Below, piece after piece: positions 21,087-31,779 of a DNA stretch of 64,000 nucleotides. Made by a program: the position numbers and the translations under genes. How positions within the stretch are numbered: the stretch's first letter is position 1; each line of letters begins with the position of its first letter. Below the pieces are notes generated by a model that searched no databases, was not told the DNA's origin, and was given only the letters and a program-made list of their open reading frames with translations. Origin of the DNA: Sesamum alatum (Eukaryota > Streptophyta > Magnoliopsida > Lamiales > Pedaliaceae); NCBI GenBank assembly GCA_034509735.1, contig JACGWO010000008.1:17743864-17807863 (forward strand), in the 5' to 3' direction.

Positions 21087-22909
21087 AGTGGTAGCCCGGT
21101 TCGATATAAGGGGCATAGATCTATGTGTTTGGCATGATCTACTTGCTTTTAAATGGCTTTATTGGCATGTTAGATTACATAAATATATGAATAATATGAT
21201 GATTCAATTGTTTGGATTTAATGGACTTTTGGCATGCTTAATTTTGTTAGATTGGATCTAAAATTGCATGCTTATTTTCAGAATAATATTAATGTTATTG
21301 TGTTGAAACAGTTTTGAAAAAAAAAAAAAAAAAAAAAATTTGGTCGGGCCGGCAGTGGCCGCGCGCAGGCGGGCGCCTGCGCGCGCGGGCGCGCGGACGC
21401 TGCGCACAGGCGCGCGCGCAGGCTTCCTGCCTGCGCGCGCGCGCGCTGCCCTGTGCGCACGGCCGGCCGACCTGCACAACGGCTGGGCCGTTTTGTGCCG
21501 TTTTTCGACTTTTTCCGGAAAATTCGATTTTCTGTATTTTCTGCACAATATTCTGAAAATATGTTAATTTTGTATTTTTTGATTTTGGGATAATTGGATT
21601 ATTCCTTGAATTAAATTTGCTTAATTAATTTGGGATTAATACATGCATTGGATGCATTGTTTAAAATGTCCATTAAATTTCAAATTTGAATTTTGCATAT
21701 TATTTGTATATTTATGCTTTTGTGATGTTGGACATCACTTGGGTATTTGGAATATCCATTGGTTATTTATGCATGATTATTTGGAATAATTATGTTATGT
21801 GAGTTGATGGAATCAACATGGGATGATCACAAAGCCCTAGACCTTGTGTATGGATGAATGAATGTTTATTTATTTTCTGTTGGGTGGGGCCTGCGTGCCT
21901 CTGATTTTTGGGACTATCATCTCCCGTATTTTCAGGCTCATGATGTTAAGGCTTGTTTTCTTTATTACCGATGTATTACTTTCAGTTGTAATGAGAGTAG
22001 ATAGGATTGGTGAGGTTTCAATTTTAACAAGCAATTGGAGTCAGAGACCCCAAGGGGGAGCATCAAGGCGTGAAACAAGAGCACTTCAAGGCCCATTGGA
22101 ATGACAATGGGTTTATTATTATTGTAATAATTTAGGACCACCCTAGACAGACCATAGACTCACTGCGGGCTCAGTGGGTCGCATAGGTTGGGCTTGTGAT
22201 CATCCTAACAGGGGTATGCTATGTTTTATGCATGCGGCGTTTTTTATTTATCGCTTTAAATATTGGATATTTATGCATGCTAAAACACCATAATGTGATG
22301 AGGTCTCGGTCACACTTAAACTCTCATTTGGTTGGACCAAATTAAATATTAGGCCCAGAACGGACTTGGATCAAAATGGTATTTTGGTCTGTCCGAGCCT
22401 TCCATCCACAGCAATGTGGTGAGGAAGCTACCACTACCCAAGTGTGATCTCACGAGTCGTGGCACACTTGGACTAGGGGAAAGCTGCACTATTGTTGTGA
22501 ACAAAAAGACTGAGCTCGTTGTTTCCCTGTCTCACGAGTCGTGGGGGGCGACAGTTTGGGGCATGATTTGGTTGATGGGTCGGGCCCAACACTGAGTAAT
22601 ATGGTTCGCTTGGAGTCCTCGGGACCATGTGAATAGGTGAGGCAAAATATCTTGGGAATCTCATTGGATGAGAATGATATTGGATATCTCCCACAAGGTC
22701 TTCTTCATGTGAATCGTAAAAGCGGGGCATGGAGATTACGCTTGTGGATCCCAAGCCCACTAGGAAATGGTTTCCCGAAACTCCGCTTGAGAGTGGCGGA
22801 TTTTCGTATAAATAGTGGGAGGGTTAAAGACTAAAAGACCAAGTCTTCAACTTGAACAATAATATTACCATCATCTGCTAATTTCTGCTTTACATTTTCA
22901 TTAATGTAG
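20866..22909 (+). other. Predicted leader intron of P1
   Basis: A donor AAAG/GTAACG at 20866 lies in the LTR downstream of the TATA box. An acceptor TTAATGTAG ends at 22909 after a T-rich stretch, two bases before the gag ATG at 22912. Removing 2044 nt would take out the LTR end, the primer site and the GC-rich leader, and place gag right after a short 5' exon. M1 (2712 to 638, minus) and D (45329 to 47629) have the same pair, and families B, C and E keep the donor. No transcript evidence is available here. Confidence 0.5.
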
Positions 22910-22911
22910 AT
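21087..22911 (+). other. 5' leader of P1
   Basis: This 1.8-kb non-coding leader contains a 22-base A run (21317-21338), a CpG-rich GCGCGC tract (about 21342-21490), an AT-rich zone, a conserved block (22142-22219) and twin palindromes (22449-22461 and 22531-22543). It is nearly the reverse complement of M1's leader at 636-2478. Open frames on both strands here are not conserved as proteins. Confidence 0.75.
21089..21100 (+). promoter_or_regulatory. Damaged primer binding site of P1
   Basis: The site reads TGGTAGCCCGG where M1, M2 and D read TGGTATCAGAGCCC, so five bases (TCAGA) are missing. Reverse transcription copies this site from the tRNA, so the loss most simply happened after insertion. 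P1 should no longer prime normally. Confidence 0.85.
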
Positions 22912-24090
22912 ATGTCTAAGAACCCGTTAACCATGATTCTTGAGACTAACAAATTCAACGGAACGAACTACTCGGACTGGTTGAGAAACCTGAGGATTGT
23001 CCTCGGTTTCGAGAACCAAGGCTACGTCTTGGACGAGCCGCCACCGAGCAACTTACCGGAGGGGTCCACGCCTGAAGAACGTTAGACGTTCGAGAAATGG
23101 CATGAGGACAACCGGAAAGTACGCAGTATCATACTAGCTTCGATGTCTAACGACATCCAAAAGCAGTATGAGAGGCTCGACAACGTCTCCGCCATAATGC
23201 TCCGCATGAACGAGGTTTATGCGGTTCTGGATAGGCATATTAGATATGCCGACACAAAAGCATTCTTTGGCACCAAGCTCGCTGAAGGAGCGTCTGTACA
23301 GAGTCATGGGGTCAAGATGCTCTCCCTAGTGGAGAAACTCGAGGACCTTAGAGCTGGGCTTAACAATGACACGTACATTGACGTGATCCTCCAGTCGCTT
23401 CCTCCATCCTATGACCCGTTTGTTGTAAACTATAACATGAACGGACTTGAGAAGTCTATTCATGAGTTGATCAACATACTGGTCCAATACGAGGCAATGA
23501 CCCACAAGTCGGTGCCGGCGGTATTGATAGGAGAGGCTTCGACCTCCAAGGCGAATGGCAAGAGGGCCGGACGCTGGAAGAGGAAGAAGGGCAAAGGGAA
23601 GACGATTGTGGCCCCTGCTCACGCTCCGGGCGTCCCTGTTGCTCCGGTTGGACCGAGCAAAGGGAAAGGGAAGGCCCGTGGTTCTCAGCGGTCCAAGGCA
23701 AATGATGTCTGCATGCATTGCCAAGGGAAAGGGCATTGGAAGAGGGAGTGCCCACAACTCCTCTCCAACCCAGGTGTGTTTGTGGTTGAAGTTAATATGA
23801 TTACTAATTCTGTTTCATGGGTATTGGATACCGGGTGTGGTGCTCACATCTGCAGTGATCTGCAGGCACTGCAAAGAAGTAGAAGGCTAACCAAGGATGA
23901 GATGATCCTGAGGCTAGGCGATGGCAAGGCCGTTGCTGCGGAGGCCGTAGGATCACTAGAGTTAGCCATTAGTAGTCATGTTAGGATTGTACTGAACGAC
24001 TGTTTCTATGTACCTAGCATGATTAAAAACATTGTTTCCATCCCGGTCCTTGATAAGGAGGGATATGAATTTACCATCAATAAAAACGGT
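22912..24090 (+). pseudogene. gag: Copia gag and protease of P1
   Basis: The ATG at 22912 starts MSKNPLTMIL, as in M1. Codon 58 is TAG (23083-23085) where M1 has a Leu codon, so Gag would end after 57 residues. The frame then stays open to about 24090. It covers the rest of gag, a basic linker (RWKRKKGKGK), the zinc knuckle CMHCQGKGHWKREC (23710-23751), the protease motif LDTGCGAH (from 23824) and the start of the pre-integrase domain. A run of eight T near 24090 marks a frameshift. The knuckle and protease motifs keep their key residues. A restart at 23143 is possible but would lack the N-terminal third of the capsid. Confidence 0.93.
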
Positions 24091-26481
24091 TTTTTTTCAT
24101 TATCAATGATGGTATTTCTCATTTGCTTGGTACATTGGTCAACGGTCTGTACATACTTCAACAGTCTAATTGGATTATGACTGCAGAACACAAACGAAAA
24201 TGTGATGATCACAATAACGCACAGATATGGCATGCGAGGTTAGGTCATATCTCTAAAGATAGGATAAGAAGGTTGGTGGACTCAAAGAGTCTAGAAATAG
24301 ACGATTTGGACAACCTACCGACCTGCGAACCCTGTCTAAAGGGAAAGATGACCAAGAAACCCTTTGTTGGACAAAGTACGCTAACCAGTGGTCTGTTGGA
24401 TTTGATCCATACAGATGTCTGTGGTCCACTAAATACTCAGGTTAGAGGTGGGTACTCGTACTTCATAAACTTTACCGATGATCACTCACGGTATTGTTAT
24501 GTTTACCTGATGAGGTACAAGTCTGAAGCCTTTGGAAGGTTTAAGGAATACAGACTTGAATTTAGAGAACCAAACCGGTCGAAAGATCAAAGCCCTTCGA
24601 TCGGACCGAGGTGGAGAGTATTTGAGTGGTGAGTTTACTGATTATCTAAAAGAGAATGGGATTCTCTCTCAGTGGACCCCTCCTGGAACACCGCAGCTTA
24701 ATGGTGTGTCAGAAAGTAGGAATCGTACCTTGTTGGACATGCTCCGATCCATGATGAGTTTTACCGAACTACCCCTTTCCTTCTGGGGATACGCTCTTGA
24801 GACGGCGGCCAAAGTTTGGAACTTGGCGCCATCTAAAAAGGTATCCCAGACGCCATATGAGATATGGCATGGCAAGCCTGCCTCCTACAAATACTTGAAA
24901 GTGTGGGGTTGCCCCGCATATATTAAGAGATTAGTGGGAGATAAACTGGACTCGGGGTCTAGTTTATGCAGGTTCATCGGCTATCCGAAAGAAACTGCGG
25001 GGTATTATTTCTATGATCCCTCCGAGCAAAAGGTTTTTGTCTCACGAAACGCAGTGTTCCTGGAAAAAAGGTTTTCCATCGGATAGTCGATGCGATGAGG
25101 TACTCCTTGAGGAATCAAGTGAGATACCCCATGATGCGGCAGCGACATCTGAGCCAGTGGTTCCCACTGATATTGTTCAAGTCCTCCGTAGGTCGGCCAG
25201 AGTATCCCATGCACCTGATAGGTATGGATTTCTGGGCCTGACCGGTCAGTTGGATAATGATCCAAAGACATACGGAGAAGCGATGTCGGACATCGATTCG
25301 GACAAGTGGCTTGAGGCCATGAAATCCGAGATGGACTCGATGGGTACAAACAAGGTTTGGACCCTAGCAGATCCACCAAAAGGGGTTAAACTCGAAGCTG
25401 GAACATACGTTTTGATGAAGTCATACGGGGATATGATTTCATCAAGAACGAGTCCGATCCTTGTGTATACAAGAAGATCAGTGGGAGCTCAGTTGCGTTT
25501 CTAGTGCTTTATGTGGATGACATCTTGCTCATTGGGAATGATGCTAAGATGTTGGGTACCACTAAAGCTTGGTTGTCAACGCAATTCTCCATGAAGGATA
25601 TGGGCGAGGTATCCTACATCCTTGGCATCAAGATCTACAGGGATAGATCTAGAAGGATGTTAGGAATGGCCCAGTCCTCGTATATTGAGAAAGTTTTGAA
25701 GAGATTCAAGATGGAGAACTCAAAACGAGGATTCCTTCCTATGAGGCATAGAATTAAGTTATCCAAGAAGCAGTCTCCTAAGACTGATGAGGAGCTTAAA
25801 AGGATGTTGGACATCCCCTATGCTTCAGCCGTAGGCAGCATACAGTATGTTGTTCAGAGCACTAGACCTGATGTGGCTTTCGCTTTGAGCGTAACTAGCC
25901 GATATCTCCCGGCACACTGGAGTGCAGTCAAGACTATCCTTCAGTACCTGAAAACGGACTAAGGATATGCTCTTGATCTACGGCGGTGGAGAGTTGATAC
26001 TGGAAGGCTATAGCGACGCTAGCTTCCAGTCAGATGACGATGATGCCAAGTCTCAGTATGGTTTTGTATTTAGACTAAATGGTGGCGTGGTTACTTGGAA
26101 GAGTTCCAAGTAGGCTGCCACGACGGACTCCACCATAGAGTTTTGAATACATAGCGACTTTGGAAGCTGCTAAGGAGTGGTTTGGTTGATGAGCTACATC
26201 CAAAGGTTGGATGTAGTACCTAGCATTGCTAATCCTGTAATTATCTTTTATGATAACAACGGGGCGATAGCGCTAGTAAAGGAACCGAGATCTCATCACG
26301 ATCCAAGCATATTCTTAGACGCTACCATCTCTTAAAGAGATGGATAGCAGGGGTGACGTTCGGTTGGACCGAGTCAGCTCCGCAGAAAACACAGCAGATC
26401 CACTTGCTAAGCCCATGTCGCAAGTTGCCCATACTCACCATCTGAATAAGAGGTTCGAGGCCAATGGGTGATTGGCTTTAG
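24091..26481 (+). pseudogene. pol: Copia pol of P1 with a deleted RT core
   Basis: After the frameshift, 24123-24560 encodes HARLGHIS, the CEPC finger and the first integrase Asp (HTDVCGP). A one-base shift near 24560 moves to the frame with SDRGGEY and the Glu of SESRNRTLLD, which ends after another shift near 25065. Downstream, PPKGVK (near 25380) joins directly to sequence normally following GLKQASR, so roughly 350 bp coding for the N-terminal half of RT are missing. YVDD survives at 25510-25521. A smaller deletion lies near 25905, and RNase H (25960-26470) has further stops. P1 cannot make active RT. Confidence 0.92.
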
Positions 26482-26484
26482 GTC

Positions 26485-26495
26485 AAGAGGGAGAT
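26485..26495 (+). promoter_or_regulatory. Polypurine tract of P1
   Basis: AAGAGGGAGAT lies directly before the 3' LTR start at 26496. The inverted arms ATTGGCTTTAGGTCA (26471-26485) and TGACCAGAAAGCCAAT (26508-26523) bracket it. Confidence 0.9.
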
Positions 26496-29400
26496 TGTTA
26501 GAATAGGTGACCAGAAAGCCAATATGTTTGGCAATTTGTAACCTATCTGACAACTTGATGTAAATGTAATATTATTATGTGATGAATAAGATGAGTGTTC
26601 GTCACCAATGGTACATCCTTTGTTGCGCTCATCTTACATTTGTTAAAACGGCGTTTAACTTATATCGCAACAAAAGCCCACAGACCATGGATAACAACTC
26701 GTGCAGTTGGGCCACGCATTGGATGGTGGTCATGAAACCAACTGATTAAGAGTTGGGTCTGAAACGTTCCAAGTCGAGGACCTCGAGACAGGGCATCGAG
26801 AGTCCTATTGAGACTTGCGTCAAGAGTCGTGTTCATTGGATGAGTGCCGTGTTTCATCGGTGACAGGCGTGGGACGCCTACACGATCTTGATGGGTTGGT
26901 CGACTGGGGTCGAGCCGACTGGACTGACTCGCGGGGATCATCATATGGAAGCCTTGGAGGCTTGGTCGGTATGATTGGTTTTCCCCGGTTCCGATAGTAC
27001 GGGAGTAATCCTCAGACTTGAGGATGAAAGAAATTGTGGATCGTCCCGGGAAAAGCGCGAATACGGAAGCGCGGTATAATTAAAATTAAAACGGAATTTA
27101 AACATGCTTTTAAATTAAAAACACGTTACAAAGGGTGTGCCTTTGAAATTTCCCGGGCGTTCGGTGTATCTCATGAACGAATAACACAAAATAAATCATG
27201 GAGGCCATAGGGTTGGAAATTAAAGAGAGGACGAAAAATTAAAACGAGACCTACCCGTTGTCGTTTTCGTCTTCAACGGCTACAAGCGTTGTTCCCCGTT
27301 TTGCACCAAGATCTCGTCTTTGAGACCCTCTAAATCGTGACACACGATCCACCCACGTATCTTGCACGTCGTGCTAGCAACGAACAAGTTTATGTTTTTG
27401 GAGTGGATGAATCAATAACACATTATTGATTAATGGTATTGATTCATCAAGTTCTTAATGTTCCAAGAACAAAAAGAACCAAGAAAATATTTCTTGGAGA
27501 GGGAGAGAGAATCGGACGAGAGAGAGGGAGAGAGAATCCGTGTGTGTGTGTTGTAGTGTGTGTGTTGGAGTTTCATCATCCTTCAACTTGTAGGATGCTA
27601 GGGGTTTATATAGAAGAGGAGTCTAATCCTCTTTAAACTCCTCTTTCAAGAACTCTATTTTGACTAGGATTTTGACCTAGTCAAAGTCCTAGTCAAAGTA
27701 GTGTTTTGACCTAGTCAAAACAATCCTAGCCATCCATCTCTCCCATTCATCTCACCGTTGATTTAATTTAATTTAATGGAATATTTAAAACCTATTTAAA
27801 TATTTCCAAGAGGCTAAAATAAATATAAATATTATTTAAGCCCATTAAATAAATCCCTTTGATAAATCTAATTTATCAATTTAATTCCTTATATCTAATA
27901 GAAGGAATTATTTCTCCAAGAAAAATAAAGGACCCGATTAAATCCAATTTAATCATTCCTTCACTCCAATATTTAATTCCTAATTAAATATCTAAATGTG
28001 TGTGGATAGTGTGTGACTCTTTAGGTTCACCTTTCAGCTAGACTTGGTCGGATTCCTAGAATCCTTCCGTTACCATGGGTGGCCATCTAGCAACGGTCCA
28101 TGGCACTAGAGACTAGGTGAAATATTCAGGGATGAACATTTAGGCTCTAACAGTACACTTGTCCTTCTGTCTTCGGTCTCATCACTTAGAGTCTAGGGCA
28201 CGGATAATGCAGGTACCCATTTTGGACCTAACTGTCGGTCTGTCCTCACTAAACGCCGCAAGGGAATCCTTCCCTTCTGTTCAGTTACTGTGGCCACAGA
28301 TTTTAGGGACAAGACACAGAGTATACATGAGACTCAACTGTCAATACCTATTGGCAGGAGACAGATCCTTTCTTGGAAACTACTGTCACTTTGTACACCA
28401 GAACTGTACTAGACATGGCTTATGACTACCAAAGAGAATTCTGGCAATCTCTCACCATATCTAAGATACAGCCCTAACGTACAGGTAAACTGAGCAATTC
28501 CTCAAGTCAAAGGACTTGGCCTGTACCGTTGGAATCGGGAATACACGTCATACCTTGCTGACCATACTCAAGGTCCTCCGTAAGACGGTTCCCGCGAGTC
28601 ACCTCAGTCAGCTGCGTCCTAGCATGCTAACCCACTAACACTGCTTAGACGACCCTCGTCACCCGTCGATGAAACACGACAGCAGGTGCTTAGTGCAAGT
28701 CTCAAATGGAATCCCGGTACCCATTTTCGGGATTCCTTGACTTGGAGATTTCCGGACTGATTCGGGAAGACTGATTCCATGGACCTACCTCCAAGCGTAG
28801 TCCCAGTCCCCGAAATTGATTCTCAGTCCGTGGGCTTTGTTTGCGTAGTGAACAGATATGGAAAACAAATATAAGTGAACACAAACAAAGTGATGCCAAA
28901 TGAAATTCACTTCTTTATTCATTAATGATTTATCAAACACCTGAAATTGTCTAGACATAGGTTACATATTCCTGCCAAAATTGGCTTACATGGTCACCTA
29001 TTCTAACAGAGGAATCATGGCAGTCACGTGCACAGGACGGCTGTATCTTGGATCTGGCGAGAGGTGATCATTCTGTAAGATGATCATTATAAGCCTTGTC
29101 CAGTGCAGTCGGAATGTGTAGCGAGGACGGTGGATTCCAAGAAGAGGATCCGTCCCCTGTCAGTATATGACAGAGGTATCTCCTATGCACTCGGAGACAC
29201 GTACATGTTGTTTGAAGCTGTGGCCACAGTGGTTGGTCGAACAAGGAATGGTTTCCTGTGTCGACGCAATGAAGCATACGTGGTCTCGAGTATTAAGCAT
29301 AGATGCCTAGTCAAGGATGGGAACCGACGCCCAATTCCATACCCTAGACTAAGGCCGGGAGACGGTAGACGGAAGGATCGTACCCGTACGGAATCGGCGC

Positions 29401-30715
29401 CTAAATGTTCACGCCAATTCACCTAGTCTCTAGTGCCATGGACCATTGCTAGACGGCCACCCATGGTAACGGGCCCTTGTGGGACACGGGCCCAAGTCTA
29501 GCTGAGGGTGAACCTAAAGGGTCACACACAAATCACCGAGGAGGTTGAGAGATCGACTTGGAGTCAATCTCGAAGGATAAAATAAGTAATTGGATTACTT
29601 AAGGGAAAGTCCATTGGATGGACGGGCCGATATTGTATCGGACTTTCATTTAATCGGTAAATTGGATTTTCGATTAAATATGAAAAGTTGAGATGTTGAG
29701 ACGTTGGATCTTTTAATTGGATTAAAAGATCAACGGGAATAATTTAAGTGGACATTAAATTGGATTTAATATTGGTTTCGTCGTAATTGGATTACGATAA
29801 AACCCGGTCCGTTAAATTAGACCCGAGAGGAGAAATAAATCCTAATTTGGAATAGGAAGAAGTTGGACTTCTTCCCTTAATTAAATATGGCCGACATGCT
29901 CCCTTGGAGGAAGCAAAATCAGCCATGTTTCATGCTAGGTGGTATGTTGACTTATCTCTTTTGGAAAGAGACAAATCAACTCCAATCAAGCTCTTCCCTT
30001 TTGGTATGATTTGATCATACCATAAATTTTGGTAGGCTTGATTGAAGAATTGATGGTGATTGATTGGAATGAATCTAGACATCCTTGGATGAACCTAGAC
30101 ACATTCCAATAATCACATTAATTATGTATATATATTAGAATATACAACACCTAGCATAAGTGATTCATTATTCATCTTTTTCTAGGAAAAAAGAGAAGAC
30201 AAAAATCCTCTCCTCTCTCTCAAAATTTCATGCTCCCTCCCTCTCTTACACTTGTGTTCTTCACTTGATTTTGAATCAAGAAGAAGAACAAAGTAAGTTT
30301 AAGAGAACACTAATTCATAGTGTTCTTCTCTTAAACCGATTCCTTCCTAAACCCGTTCTTTTCTAGCAAGAAGAACGTGTGTTTCTTCCGGTGTGGTGTG
30401 GATCACCTTTGGAGAATCCATACGTTTGGATTTCGTGAGCATTCCGGAGAAGGAACAACGCTAGTAGCCGGGAGCATACGCTAAACAATCAAAGGTAACA
30501 GTTTATTACGCTTTGATTGATTTCATTTGTATATCTATGCCCTATGTGTTTAAATATATGTTTTTAATATTTACACATCCTACATCGAATGCCCGGTTGA
30601 GCACCCAAGGGTACACCCCTTGGATTCGCGTATTTTGAATTTGATTTAAATTTACGCACTTTTCTCGCCTTTCTCGCTTCCGCTCGCGCTCCCGGGCGGA
30701 TCCGCTTGTCCTTCA
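26496..30715 (+). mobile_element. 3' LTR of P1 (family A), split by a solo LTR
   Basis: The LTR runs 26496-27024 and resumes at 29014. Without the solo LTR and one duplicated GAGGA it is about 2231 bp, against 2228 bp for the 5' LTR. It ends CTTGTCCTTCA at 30715, followed by the TGTAT duplication. Confidence 0.94.
27025..29008 (-). mobile_element. Solo LTR of copia family C in P1's 3' LTR
   Basis: This 1984-bp LTR is in minus orientation, from TGTTAGAATAGG at 29008 to TTTCTTTCA at 27025. It is flanked by perfect GAGGA duplications (27020-27024 and 29009-29013). It is the same family as 10847-12796, with the same TTGACT/GTCAA cluster (about 27660-27720), CTGTGGCCACAG (28288-28299) and U3 hairpin. 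It is younger than P1's own insertion. Confidence 0.95.
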
Positions 30716-31779
30716 TGTATAGCAAGCCGGTGGTGGTGCATCGCGTCCGCCTTCAGGAGGACGAGCAGAAGGGCGTGGTGCTCCTCCCCCCTCCCCCTTT
30801 TCATGCAGCAACACTTCCGCGGGGGGGGGGGGGTGGGGGAGGGAAGACCAAAAGTCATCGCGCTACAATCTCCTATAAATGAAAGGATGAGAAGTGTCCA
30901 CTCAATGCACCCTTGAGGCCATTGGAGATAAGTATCTTCTGCTATATGGTGAACCGAGTTCAGGGGATTGAGTCCTACAGGGACACAGCTAGTATCTCTT
31001 TAGCATTGATTCAGATGAGAGTTGTAGTAAACGAGGTGGAAGTCAAAGCGACTATCAGACTTGAGAGAGGAGCAAATGGACGTGGAGCTTGTACGAGACC
31101 TAGTTGGGTAGATCTTTTGCTTTTAGCATAATTATTTGCTCCTTACTCGCCATATGATATTTCTTCGCTTTTGCAGGAACTCACCATGAGCTTTGTATTG
31201 CTCACATTTCAAAAACTCCAACGAATTCCATAACCATGTCTTGGACCGCACAAATGTTATATATGACTAGGCGATTCACTCTTGACGGTGCATATTGCGT
31301 GTAACTAGTTGCTTTATGGAGTCGGATGTGATGTTGTTGGATCCTTGTGTGGCCAAGGAAGTTGTTGTCTCAGCCCCGAGTGTTGGAGAGGATTCGTAGG
31401 TCGTTGTGCGGGAGGTAGTGCCCTAAGGTGGTGTGGACTAGGATCATAGTCTTTCATTATATGTTTCTATCGTTCCTCGAAACCGTCCATGGATTTTTCC
31501 AAGTATTCCTTCAACATATTCCGATTAGGATGGTGTTGTTAGTTTTATTTTTCAAAATAGATAGGGAAATTTTGAAATTACCAAGTATTTCTTGTCTGCC
31601 CTTCAGCTATTCGTACTGTATATGGTAATGAAATATGTAAAACAGTTTAAGGCATTATTTGCAGTGGTCGTTATGTTATGTCACTCAAGTATCGTTCCAT
31701 GTCTATTTTCCTGGCTTACGTTCATTTTATTTTGATAGTTTTAGCTTTTAGTTGCATCATGATTGGGAGATTAGGATCA
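30716..31779 (+). other. Old transposon-like sequence right of P1
   Basis: This continues the sequence interrupted by P1 at 18858. It starts with a GC-rich segment including a run of 13 G (about 30822-30834). A short open frame (30913-31131) is unlike any family I recognise. TTTTGCAG near 31175 could be an intron acceptor. From about 31400 no coding is convincing. The two halves may have been one decayed gene, but I could not join them in a single open frame. Confidence 0.35.

Larger units (their letters stand above)
18859..30715 (+). mobile_element. Complete copia retrotransposon P1 with a nested solo LTR
   Basis: P1 is bounded by TGTAT duplications (18854-18858 and 30716-30720). Its order is 5' LTR, damaged primer site, leader, gag-protease-integrase-RT-RNase H remnant, polypurine tract and 3' LTR. 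The 3' LTR is split by a family C solo LTR. Without that insertion the element is about 9.87 kb. In the first 530 bp the two LTRs differ at only about six positions, so the insertion looks recent, yet the coding region has multiple disabling lesions. Confidence 0.95.
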
